64,000 nucleotides of DNA from JBGTLA01 sp041744375 (GTDB lineage: Bacteria; Actinomycetota; Acidimicrobiia; Spongiisociales; ZC4RG35): positions 36,252-100,251 of the forward strand of contig JBGTLA010000063.1 in the NCBI GenBank assembly GCA_041744375.1, read 5' to 3'. The stretch's first letter is position 1; each line of letters starts with the position of its first letter. Position numbers and translations under genes: made by a program. The notes beneath the pieces were generated by a model. The model saw only the letters and a list, made by a program, of their open reading frames with translations. It had not been told where the DNA came from and made no database searches. Positions 35,703 to 42,697 of the stretch are shown one piece after another.

Positions 35703-36513
35703 TGACCGTCAGGGAGATGTCGCCGAAAGGTTCTGAGACCGGGTGGAACACTATGCCGTGATCCTCTGACCCGAGGCGGGTCAGGTCGAACGGGAGGTGG
35801 TGCTGATTGGGGAGGTTGAACGAGAGCTCGTCGATCTCCGGGATGGAATCGAGGACGGCTTGGGCCATCAGCCACCCCTGATGTTGCACCGACGCCGACC
35901 AGTCCCCGAAAAAGCGCTCCAACAACAACCCCCGAACGGACTCCCAGGTCGACGTCGTGTCGTCCGGCAAACGGCCGTATTTCCAGTCGGCCGTGACGCT
36001 GGTGGCCAGGATCCGGTCCTCGGCCTCCGGCAGCAATGTGTACTCATCGCGCGGGAACCCGACGAAAGCCGAGCCGCCCGTCTTCAAGACCACGAGCCCC
36101 TCCACCCCGGCGTAGGCGACCCGACTCGACCGGGTCGCCTCGACCCGCGCGATACGACACTCTGTTGATCCACCCACGAACCCCCTGGGCCCGACCCTCT
36201 CCCAGCGTTGCTGCGAGATACGCACCGTGGCTCGGTCGATGAAGGCCGGCTCGAGGAACCTGTTGACCAGCACGGAGGCGAACTGCTCAAGGTCGGAGCC
36301 GAGATGATCCTGGGCGAGGACGTAGACGGTGTTGCGCATCGTGTCCGTGGGAAGCACGTGCGAGTTGTCCCCTTCGGTGTGGGCCGCTTCGACGTCACCT
36401 TCCAACATGACCTGGACGGTCACGTCGTTGAAGTCGTCTCCATCGGGGCCGCGGTGGATCTTGGAGACACGAACCCGGGACTTGCCCCACCGATCGTTCG
36501 CCAGGCGGGTCAT
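35695..36513 (-). CDS. Urate oxidase (uricase)
   Basis: Cofactor-free oxidation of urate by O2 to 5-hydroxyisourate. The catalytic Lys is in WGKSRVRV near the N-terminus, the Thr in LPTDTMRNTVYV, and the conserved NQHH in LPNQHHLPFDL; GWLMAQAVLDSIPEI is also a uricase segment. 272 residues. I start at 36513 (MTRLANDRWG), which overlaps the upstream stop as ATGA, rather than the earlier in-frame codon at 36534. Third gene of the allB, alc-uraD, uricase operon. Confidence 0.95.
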   Translation of the reverse strand: MTRLANDRWGKSRVRVSKIHRGPDGDDFNDVTVQVMLEGDVEAAHTEGDNSHVLPTDTMRNTVYVLAQDHLGSDLEQFASVLVNRFLEPAFIDRATVRISQQRWERVGPRGFVGGSTECRIARVEATRSSRVAYAGVEGLVVLKTGGSAFVGFPRDEYTLLPEAEDRILATSVTADWKYGRLPDDTTSTWESVRGLLLERFFGDWSASVQHQGWLMAQAVLDSIPEIDELSFNLPNQHHLPFDLTRLGSEDHGIVFHPVSEPFGDISLTVTR

Positions 36514-37958
36514 CGATCCTCCTCGGGCAGACACAACATGCGGCGCAGCCTACGCATGGTGATCTCGCGCTGTTGGGCGGCGGCCACCGCCAGCTCGGTG
36601 GCGGGATCGTTCTCGAGGCGTTGGCGGGCCAGATCCACCATCTCATCGGCGGTCCGTCCCGCCGCCCGCACGATGTATGTGTAACCGAAGCGTTCTTCGT
36701 AGAGCCGGTTCACCTCCTCCAGCGACGAGGCGGCCCCCGAATCGATGCCGGCGCCGCCCTGCTCGCCAGCCGACATCGCCTCCCCGGTCGGATCCTGGCG
36801 TCCGTGTCGCTCCCCGATACGTGGGTGGGCGGCGAACGCCTCCAACCAGTCGCCCTTCGCTAGTGCGTCGAAGGCCTCCTCTGCTGCCGAGAACAGTTTC
36901 TCGGCCTGGGCGAAGGGTCTTGTTGTCACCATGTCAGATACCCACGTCGAGGACGAGCACGCAGTCCGAAAGAAGGAATCGGCGCCTTGGGGGAAAAGCG
37001 AGTCCACGTATCGCATTCTGACCGCCGCGGCCACCTCCGGGTCGGGACGGCCCCACACGCGGAGGCGGGCGACTCCGCCGTCGGGATGGATGTTGAGCCG
37101 CACCCGGTCGGCTTCGACCGGGGTGGTGAGCTCGACTGGCGTGACGGTGTCGGGGGCCACCGGCACCTGGGGGCAGACCTCGAACCAGTCGCTGGCGGCA
37201 CGCGCCACGTCGAGAGACACCCACCCAGGGGAGTTTCCCTTGAAGTGGCGGGTGTCGACGTCTACGGACTCGACGATCCCGGGAAGCCCCAGACCCACCA
37301 CCGCCCAGTCGTAGCCGGGGCCGCGCCGTCGAGCGGTTTCCCAGCCGTCCCACATGCCTTCGGGCTCGGTGGGACTCACAAGGTTCACCGGTGAGGAGTA
37401 GTGGGCGTCAGACGCCTCCAACCCCTGGCCTCCCACGGTAGCCACCGCCAGATCGACCACCCCATGGTCGGGGCACACACTCTCCAGGCCGGGGATAGGG
37501 TCGCCGTCGACCCTGAGACGAGCAATCCCTCCGTCGGGATAGATGTTGAGCCTGACATGGGTCACCCGTCGTCGGTCGGCCACCTCGAAATCGGCCACCT
37601 TGTCCCCCGCCAGAAACGTTCGGGGGACGATCTCGACCCACTCGGCCGTTTCCAAGCGCTCGCTCGGGACCCCACAGGCGTCGAGGGAGAAGCTCTCGGG
37701 ATAGTTCCCTGTGAAGTGAGACGTGTCGACTGTGATCTTGCGGATCCGACCCGGTAGACCCAACCGGACGACACACGAGTCGAAGCCGCTGTCGCGCCGG
37801 CGGCGGGTCTCCCAACCGTCCATCCATTTACCGTGGTCGGTGAAGGCGCCTTCGCGCCAAACCGGAGCAGTTGGGCTGAGGAGATTGGCAGCCTCGGCGA
37901 AGAACTCGTCGCTGCACCAAACCACCTCCCCTCCGTAGCGTGACGTGGCCAGATTCAT
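36510..37958 (-). CDS. Allantoicase fused to OHCU decarboxylase
   Basis: Two enzymes in one chain of 482 residues. Residues 1 to about 320 are allantoicase: two tandem repeats with the paired patterns MDGWETRRRRDSGFD / WDGWETARRRGPGYDW and VRLNIYPDGGIARLRV / VRLNIHPDGGVARLRVWG. Residues ~325-482 are 2-oxo-4-hydroxy-4-carboxy-5-ureidoimidazoline decarboxylase, with the catalytic His378 in AAHPRIGER and the conserved RFGYTYIVRA. UraD acts right after uricase and allantoicase two steps later, with allantoinase between. The stop overlaps uricase (ATGA) and the start overlaps the allantoinase stop (TGATG). Confidence 0.9.
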   Translation of the reverse strand: MNLATSRYGGEVVWCSDEFFAEAANLLSPTAPVWREGAFTDHGKWMDGWETRRRRDSGFDSCVVRLGLPGRIRKITVDTSHFTGNYPESFSLDACGVPSERLETAEWVEIVPRTFLAGDKVADFEVADRRRVTHVRLNIYPDGGIARLRVDGDPIPGLESVCPDHGVVDLAVATVGGQGLEASDAHYSSPVNLVSPTEPEGMWDGWETARRRGPGYDWAVVGLGLPGIVESVDVDTRHFKGNSPGWVSLDVARAASDWFEVCPQVPVAPDTVTPVELTTPVEADRVRLNIHPDGGVARLRVWGRPDPEVAAAVRMRYVDSLFPQGADSFFRTACSSSTWVSDMVTTRPFAQAEKLFSAAEEAFDALAKGDWLEAFAAHPRIGERHGRQDPTGEAMSAGEQGGAGIDSGAASSLEEVNRLYEERFGYTYIVRAAGRTADEMVDLARQRLENDPATELAVAAAQQREITMRRLRRMLCLPEEDR

Positions 37959-39265
37959 CAGCCGGGTCCTCTCCTCAACAGCTCTCCGTGCCGGGTCTCA
38001 TCCGCCGCTTCACCGTAGATCAGCCGTCCCCGCAGGTAAGTGGCCACCACCCGTCCGGCCAGGGCCATCCCATGATATGGAGTGAGCGGGTGCCGCTGGA
38101 CAAGGGTGCTGTTGTCAACCAACGTCGTGCCCTCCGGATCGAATATTACGAAGTCTGCGTCCCGCCCCACCTCAATCGACCCTTTTCGTCGGTCGAGACC
38201 GCTCAACCGGGCCGGCGCTTCCGCCAGCCATCCCGCAACACGATCCAGGCCATGGCCACGCTCTCTGGCGCCGTGCCACGTCGCCACGAGCCGCAACTCG
38301 AGGGAAGCGATTCCACCCCACGCCGCCAGGAAGTCACCGCCGCCGAGGTCCTTGACCTCGGGTGGGGCCGGGGAGTGGTCAGACACCACCATGTCGATGA
38401 CCCCGTCGGCGAGAGCCTCCCACAAGGCCTCCCGATCCTCTTCGTGGCGGATCGGGGGCGCACACTTGTAGGCGGTGGCCCCGTCGGAGATATCGGCGGC
38501 CGCGAACGTCAGGTAGTGGGGACAGGTCTCGGCGGTGAGTGGCGCCGTCGAACGGGCCCGTCCGATCGCCGCGGCGGCCTCACCTCCCCCGGCGTGGAGG
38601 ATGTGAACATTGCGGCCGCTGCTACGGGCCAACTCCGCCATCTCGTCGATGGCGCGGGCCTCGGCCACACCGGGCCGCGAAGCGAGGTAGGTGCGGTAGA
38701 CGCGTGGATCCCCCTGGGGGGCGCGCAACTCCCTGGGGTCTTCGGCGTGGACGAGGAGGGGCAAACCGCCCAGGTCGTCGACGACGGTTCCGAGATCCTG
38801 GGTCGCGACCGGCGGGTATTCGGGCACTCCGGAGTCCACCAGAAACACCTTGAACCCGCACACGCCCTCGTCGACGAGCGCACCTACCCACGATTCCGAA
38901 CCGGGGATGACACCCGCCCAGAAAGCAATGTCGACCGCAGCCTGGGGGGCGGCCGCCTCCCGTTTGACTGCAAGGCTGGCGAGATCGACCGTGGGAGGGC
39001 GCGAGTTGAGGGGCATGTCGACGATGGTGGTGGTCCCACCGGCTGCGGCTGCTCGGGTGGCAGTGGCAAAACCCTCCCATTCGGTGCGGCCCGGCTCGTT
39101 GACGTGGACATGGGAGTCGACGAGGCCGGGGAGAACGGCCAGGTCACCGAAATCGACATCGGCGGGGCCCTCCCCCACGGCCACCACCACCCCCTGCTCG
39201 AATCGGACGGTGGCGGGGCGCACTCCCCCCGGCACGACGACCTGACTGCTCCTGATGGAAGGCAT
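37958..39265 (-). CDS. allB: Allantoinase
   Basis: Zinc hydrolase opening allantoin to allantoate. Metal site HVHVNEPGRTEWEGF is the allantoinase version of the dihydroorotase/hydantoinase motif; the carbamylated Lys is in GFKVFLVDSGV; further ligands in LLVHAED, HILHAGGGE and VSDHSPAPPE. 435 residues. First gene of the operon, with a TAGGTT box 6 bases before the start. Confidence 0.93.
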   Translation of the reverse strand: MPSIRSSQVVVPGGVRPATVRFEQGVVVAVGEGPADVDFGDLAVLPGLVDSHVHVNEPGRTEWEGFATATRAAAAGGTTTIVDMPLNSRPPTVDLASLAVKREAAAPQAAVDIAFWAGVIPGSESWVGALVDEGVCGFKVFLVDSGVPEYPPVATQDLGTVVDDLGGLPLLVHAEDPRELRAPQGDPRVYRTYLASRPGVAEARAIDEMAELARSSGRNVHILHAGGGEAAAAIGRARSTAPLTAETCPHYLTFAAADISDGATAYKCAPPIRHEEDREALWEALADGVIDMVVSDHSPAPPEVKDLGGGDFLAAWGGIASLELRLVATWHGARERGHGLDRVAGWLAEAPARLSGLDRRKGSIEVGRDADFVIFDPEGTTLVDNSTLVQRHPLTPYHGMALAGRVVATYLRGRLIYGEAADETRHGELLRRGPG

Positions 39266-39271
39266 AGGGGC

Positions 39272-39277
39272 AACCTA
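39272..39277 (-). promoter_or_regulatory. -10 box of the allantoinase operon, leaderless
   Basis: TAGGTT on the minus strand, 6 bases before ATG 39265. It would drive allB, alc-uraD and uricase as one transcript. No clear operator palindrome is visible next to it. Confidence 0.5.
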
Positions 39278-39407
39278 ACTGTCCGGAAGCGACCGGGACC
39301 GGCGACACGAGGGAACCGTGAAAAGAAATGTACCCGTCAGGCGAATACCTCCACAGCAAGGCCCCACTGAGCTCTGGGCGGCTGGTGACCGGGAACTGGG
39401 AGTCCGT

Positions 39408-39413
39408 TAGGAT
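39408..39413 (+). promoter_or_regulatory. -10 box before the short leader ORF
   Basis: TAGGAT, 7 bases before ATG 39421. Transcription starting at or near 39421 would give a transcript that begins with the 17-codon ORF and then reaches the aminotransferase gene. Confidence 0.5.
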
Positions 39414-39420
39414 CGACCCT

Positions 39421-39474
39421 ATGGCTCTCGTGACTCCATTCCACATTCGTCGGGGGTTGTTCGCCGCTCCGTAG
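39421..39474 (+). CDS. 17-codon leaderless upstream ORF (candidate leader peptide)
   Basis: ATG to TAG encodes MALVTPFHIRRGLFAAP. The ATG sits 7 bases after a TAGGAT -10 box, the same geometry as the leaderless genes in this window, and the stop lies 46 bases before the aminotransferase ATG, which has its own ribosome site. Short leaderless upstream ORFs in actinobacteria can act by translation-coupled attenuation. The peptide has two adjacent Arg codons but no strong run of one amino acid, so what it would sense is unclear. Confidence 0.4.
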   Translation: MALVTPFHIRRGLFAAP

Positions 39475-39520
39475 ACGCGTGCCCTCCACCAGTTCCCCCG
39501 ACCTCCAAAGAGGAGCACCG

Positions 39521-40798
39521 ATGGACAACCTCATCGCCCGCCACGAGAACGCAATCGCCTCCGTCATCGGCTTCGACACCGACGTCATCGCCGACCGCGC
39601 CGAGGGCATCTGGGTCACCGACCCCGATGGCAACCGCTGGGCCGATTTCGCTTGCGGCACCGCCGTCACCAACCTCGGCCACAACCATCCTGCGGTGGTG
39701 GCCGCCGCCCATGGCCAGATCGACAAGCTGATGCATTCGGGATGCATCCTCCGCTACGACACGCTGGTCGGCGCCGCCGAAAGGCTCGCCGCCATCACCC
39801 CGACCGGAATCGAGAAATTCGGATACGCCAACTCGGGTGCCGAGGCGGTAGAAGCGGCCGTGAAGCTCGCTCGCTACGCCACCGGACGGCAAGGAGTGAT
39901 CACGTTCCGCGGTGGCTTCCACGGGCGGACGATGGGAGCGGTGACATACACCACCTCGAACGCCAAGTATCGGGATGGCTACCACCCCCTGCTCGGGTCG
40001 ACCTTTGTCGCCCCCTTTCCCCACCCGTACCGCTGGGGGGTGTCCGAGGAAGCGGCAGTGGAACGATCGCTCGACGAGTTGCGCCTCATGTTCAAGCACG
40101 TGGTGACACCTGACACCATCGGCGCATTCCTCGTCGAACCCGTGCAGGGAGAAGGGGGTTACTACCCGGCCCCGACCGAGTTCCTGGCGGCCATTCGCAC
40201 CCTGGCTGACGAACACGGCATCATGCTCGTCTTCGACGAAGTCCAGACAGGCTTCGGGCGGACGGCGGAGTGGTTCGCCGCCGACCACTACGACGTTGAC
40301 CCCGACATCGTTGCCATGGGCAAGGGGATCGCCAACGGCCTCCCCCTCAGCGCCTACGGCTCATCTGCCGAGGTCATCGACCGGTGGCCGGTCGGAGCCC
40401 ACGGCACCACCTTCGGGGGAAATCCCGTGGCCTGCGCGGCGTCGATCGCCGTCATCGACACCATGGGAGATCTTCTCCCAGGGGCCCGCGAGCTGTCCAG
40501 GCACGCCTTCGCCCGCTTCGCCGACCTGGCCGAGAGGCATGAGACCGTGGGGGACGTACGCGGCCTCGGTCTGATGATCGGCGTGGAGCTCGTCAGCGAC
40601 GCCGCGGCGCGCACTCAGTCCCAAGAGGCTTTCGCCCACGTTCAGCGCTATTGCTTCGAACGTGAGCTCATCATCATCGAGTGCGGGCCCGACGGGAACA
40701 TCATCCGTTTCATCCCCCCTCTCGTGACCACCACCGACGAGCTCGATTGGGCGATCGATCTGGTGGATGCCGCTTTGGGCGACTGGGAGGCTCGCTGA
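39521..40798 (+). CDS. Class III pyridoxal-phosphate aminotransferase
   Basis: PLP transaminase of 425 residues. NLGHNHPAVV, NSGAEAVEAAVKLAR, FRGGFHGRTMGAV, LVFDEVQTGFGR and the PLP-Lys segment AMGKGIANGLPLSA are class III marks, closest to 4-aminobutyrate aminotransferases and AGXT2-type alanine-glyoxylate enzymes. ATG 39521 has AAGAGGAG 8 bases upstream. Divergent from allantoinase in the purine island, so glyoxylate (from allantoate breakdown) or beta-alanine/beta-aminoisobutyrate (from pyrimidines) are possible substrates; sequence alone does not choose. Confidence 0.88.
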   Translation: MDNLIARHENAIASVIGFDTDVIADRAEGIWVTDPDGNRWADFACGTAVTNLGHNHPAVVAAAHGQIDKLMHSGCILRYDTLVGAAERLAAITPTGIEKFGYANSGAEAVEAAVKLARYATGRQGVITFRGGFHGRTMGAVTYTTSNAKYRDGYHPLLGSTFVAPFPHPYRWGVSEEAAVERSLDELRLMFKHVVTPDTIGAFLVEPVQGEGGYYPAPTEFLAAIRTLADEHGIMLVFDEVQTGFGRTAEWFAADHYDVDPDIVAMGKGIANGLPLSAYGSSAEVIDRWPVGAHGTTFGGNPVACAASIAVIDTMGDLLPGARELSRHAFARFADLAERHETVGDVRGLGLMIGVELVSDAAARTQSQEAFAHVQRYCFERELIIIECGPDGNIIRFIPPLVTTTDELDWAIDLVDAALGDWEAR

Positions 40799-40842
40799 CC
40801 GATCACGGGGAACCCGCTCGGCCGCAGGCGCGTCCAAGGAGG

Positions 40843-41655
40843 ATGAAACACTCATTGGTCGGTCTCGTCGGTATGGGATTGCTCACCACGGCCTGTGCGG
40901 ATGGAGGCTCTGAGGTCGACCGAACTCCCGACGAGGTGGTCCTTACCGTCACCTCGGAGGGTGGTTTCATGCCGGTGGAGTTCCATCTCGACCGGATGCC
41001 GCGCTACCTCGTCACGGGCGATCGGACGCTGTATCACGACGGCCCTGTTCCGATGATCTACCCGGGGCCGCTCCTGCCCAACGTCCAGGTCGGCACAGTA
41101 GATGAGGAAACATGGTCGGAGATCATGACGATCATTGACCACATCGGGTTTGCCGATTTCGAGGAGCGGATCGACTCCGAGGGAGCGGAGATGATCGCCG
41201 ACGCATCCACCGATTTCGTCACCTACTACGACGATACTGGCGCTCACCGTTACGGCGTGTACGCACTTGGGTTGGCCGATGGGACCCCCTCTACCGATCG
41301 CATCTTGTTGGAGAACCTGATCCAGTTGCTCGACCACGCCGCCTCGAGCGGACAGTCCCACACCTATCTCCCAGACCGTCTCCAGGTGGCGGCGGGACCG
41401 TCGATGACTGAACCCGATCCGGGTTTCACGACCATCGAAGACTGGCCGCTCGGAACCGACTTCGAAGACATGGACCCCTGGGTTGCAGGGTGGCGCTGCG
41501 TGGTGGTCGACGACGACGAGGCTGCCGACCTCATGGCGGTGTTCGGTGCGGCCAACCAGGCCACCTTGTGGGATACCGGCGACGATCCGGTGTCGATCAA
41601 GGCTCGGCCCCTCCTCCCGGGCGAGGAGCCGTGCCGGGATCCGATGAGCACCTGA
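40843..41655 (+). CDS. Lipoprotein of unknown function
   Basis: Exported lipoprotein, 270 residues. A short signal MKHSLVGLVGMGLLTTAC ends in a lipobox with Cys18. The rest is acidic with no family I recognise; DIEEL-like acidic segments and a Cys pair (WRCVVV and PCRDP) near the C-terminus could form a disulfide. GGAGG lies very close to the ATG. Follows the aminotransferase by 44 bp, but a link to its function is not evident. Confidence 0.75.
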   Translation: MKHSLVGLVGMGLLTTACADGGSEVDRTPDEVVLTVTSEGGFMPVEFHLDRMPRYLVTGDRTLYHDGPVPMIYPGPLLPNVQVGTVDEETWSEIMTIIDHIGFADFEERIDSEGAEMIADASTDFVTYYDDTGAHRYGVYALGLADGTPSTDRILLENLIQLLDHAASSGQSHTYLPDRLQVAAGPSMTEPDPGFTTIEDWPLGTDFEDMDPWVAGWRCVVVDDDEAADLMAVFGAANQATLWDTGDDPVSIKARPLLPGEEPCRDPMST

Positions 41656-41670
41656 CGACGGCAGGCACCT

Positions 41671-41676
41671 TACGAT
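41671..41676 (+). promoter_or_regulatory. -10 box of the DUF456 gene, leaderless
   Basis: TACGAT, 6 bases before ATG 41683. Confidence 0.5.
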
Positions 41677-41682
41677 GCCGGA

Positions 41683-42162
41683 ATGGAACCGCTAGGAGAG
41701 GTGATCGTAGGGTTGGTGATCCTCGTCGGACTCCTGGGAATCCTGCTCCCGATACTTCCCGGACTGCTGCTCGAGACCGCAGCCGTCGTGTTTTGGGCGT
41801 TCGTCCAAGGGGGAGCCATGGCATGGATCGTGGCGGGGGTGGCCGTGATGCTCGCGGCCGGCGGGACGGTCGTGAAGTACCTGGTGCCCGGTCGCCGTCT
41901 CAAAGAATCGGGCATACCCGCCTCGACACTGTTCGCCGCCGGTGCGCTGGCGCTTGGCGGGTTCTTCGTGATCCCGGTGGTCGGTGCCGTTCTGGGGTTC
42001 GTAGGCGGGATCTATCTGGCGGAACGGAGCCGACTCGGGAGGGACGCCGCCTGGCCGTCGACCACGGTGTCTCTCCAGGCGGTGGCTCTGGCCATCGGGA
42101 TCGAGCTCACTGCCGGGCTGGCAATAGCCGTCATGTGGCTGGCCGCGGTCCTGGCGCTCTGA
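41683..42162 (+). CDS. DUF456 family integral membrane protein
   Basis: 159-residue membrane protein with three to four hydrophobic segments. GLLGILLPILPGLLLE is the DUF456 opening and GGFFVIPVVGAVLGFVGGIYLAE its glycine-rich hairpin. Function of the family is unknown. It ends 4 bp before the convergent SRPBCC gene; a small palindrome CTGACCAGTCAG covers both stops. Confidence 0.85.
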   Translation: MEPLGEVIVGLVILVGLLGILLPILPGLLLETAAVVFWAFVQGGAMAWIVAGVAVMLAAGGTVVKYLVPGRRLKESGIPASTLFAAGALALGGFFVIPVVGAVLGFVGGIYLAERSRLGRDAAWPSTTVSLQAVALAIGIELTAGLAIAVMWLAAVLAL

Positions 42163-42166
42163 CCAG

Positions 42167-42637
42167 TCAGGCCTCGGTGACTACCTGCTCGAGCCGTTGC
42201 AGCGTGGCTTCCATCCCGCGCAGGTTACGTTCCGGATATCCGCCGATCTCGAGCCCCAGCCTGGTCCTGGCCTTGGAGTAATCGAAGGTCTCGGTGACTT
42301 GAGTCCCACCCGGAACCGGCTCCAGCTCATAACGCCACCGGTGGCCGTGGAAATGGCGCCAGGCGATGAGCCGTCCCTCCTCGAACTCGACCACGGTGTT
42401 GAGGATCGAGTACCCCACGCCACGGCGCATGTCCATGCCGAACGTCGTTCCGAGTTGCAATCGTTCCACATCCCGCCCGCGCGTGGTCTGGACGGTGCCG
42501 GATCCGTCGATGACGGGGTGCATGGCCGGATCCGCCAGGATGTCGAAGATCGCCTCTGGGGAGGCGGCGATCACCCGAGAAGTCGACACCGAGTGTCCCG
42601 GCCGAAACAGCTTGCGCCCCAGGACCTTCACAACCAT
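42167..42637 (-). CDS. SRPBCC (START/Bet v 1-like) family protein
   Basis: Predicted hydrophobic-ligand-binding or cyclase-like protein, 156 residues. SRVIAASPEAIFDILADPAMHPVID is the typical SRPBCC opening, and WRYELEPVPGGTQVTETFDYSKA the closing strands and helix. Start MVVKVLGRK at 42637 is chosen with CAGAGGGG upstream; an in-frame codon at 42691 would run through a strong hairpin. Downstream of acs on the same strand. Confidence 0.78.
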   Translation of the reverse strand: MVVKVLGRKLFRPGHSVSTSRVIAASPEAIFDILADPAMHPVIDGSGTVQTTRGRDVERLQLGTTFGMDMRRGVGYSILNTVVEFEEGRLIAWRHFHGHRWRYELEPVPGGTQVTETFDYSKARTRLGLEIGGYPERNLRGMEATLQRLEQVVTEA

Positions 42638-42640
42638 CCC

Positions 42641-42679
42641 CTCTGGCGCGACATTTCCCGCCGGTTCGCCGGGAATGTC
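42641..42679 (-). promoter_or_regulatory. Strong hairpin between acs and the SRPBCC gene
   Basis: Arms read CTCTgGCGCGACATTtCCCG and CGGGAATGTCGCGCgAGAG, pairing over about 18 positions with one mismatch and one bulged T. It starts 18 bases after the acs stop and its far arm holds the ribosome-site region of the SRPBCC gene. It could end acs transcription, or hide the SRPBCC ribosome site in a read-through transcript. No T tract follows. Confidence 0.55.
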
Positions 42680-42697
42680 GCGCGAGAGCACATGGTG

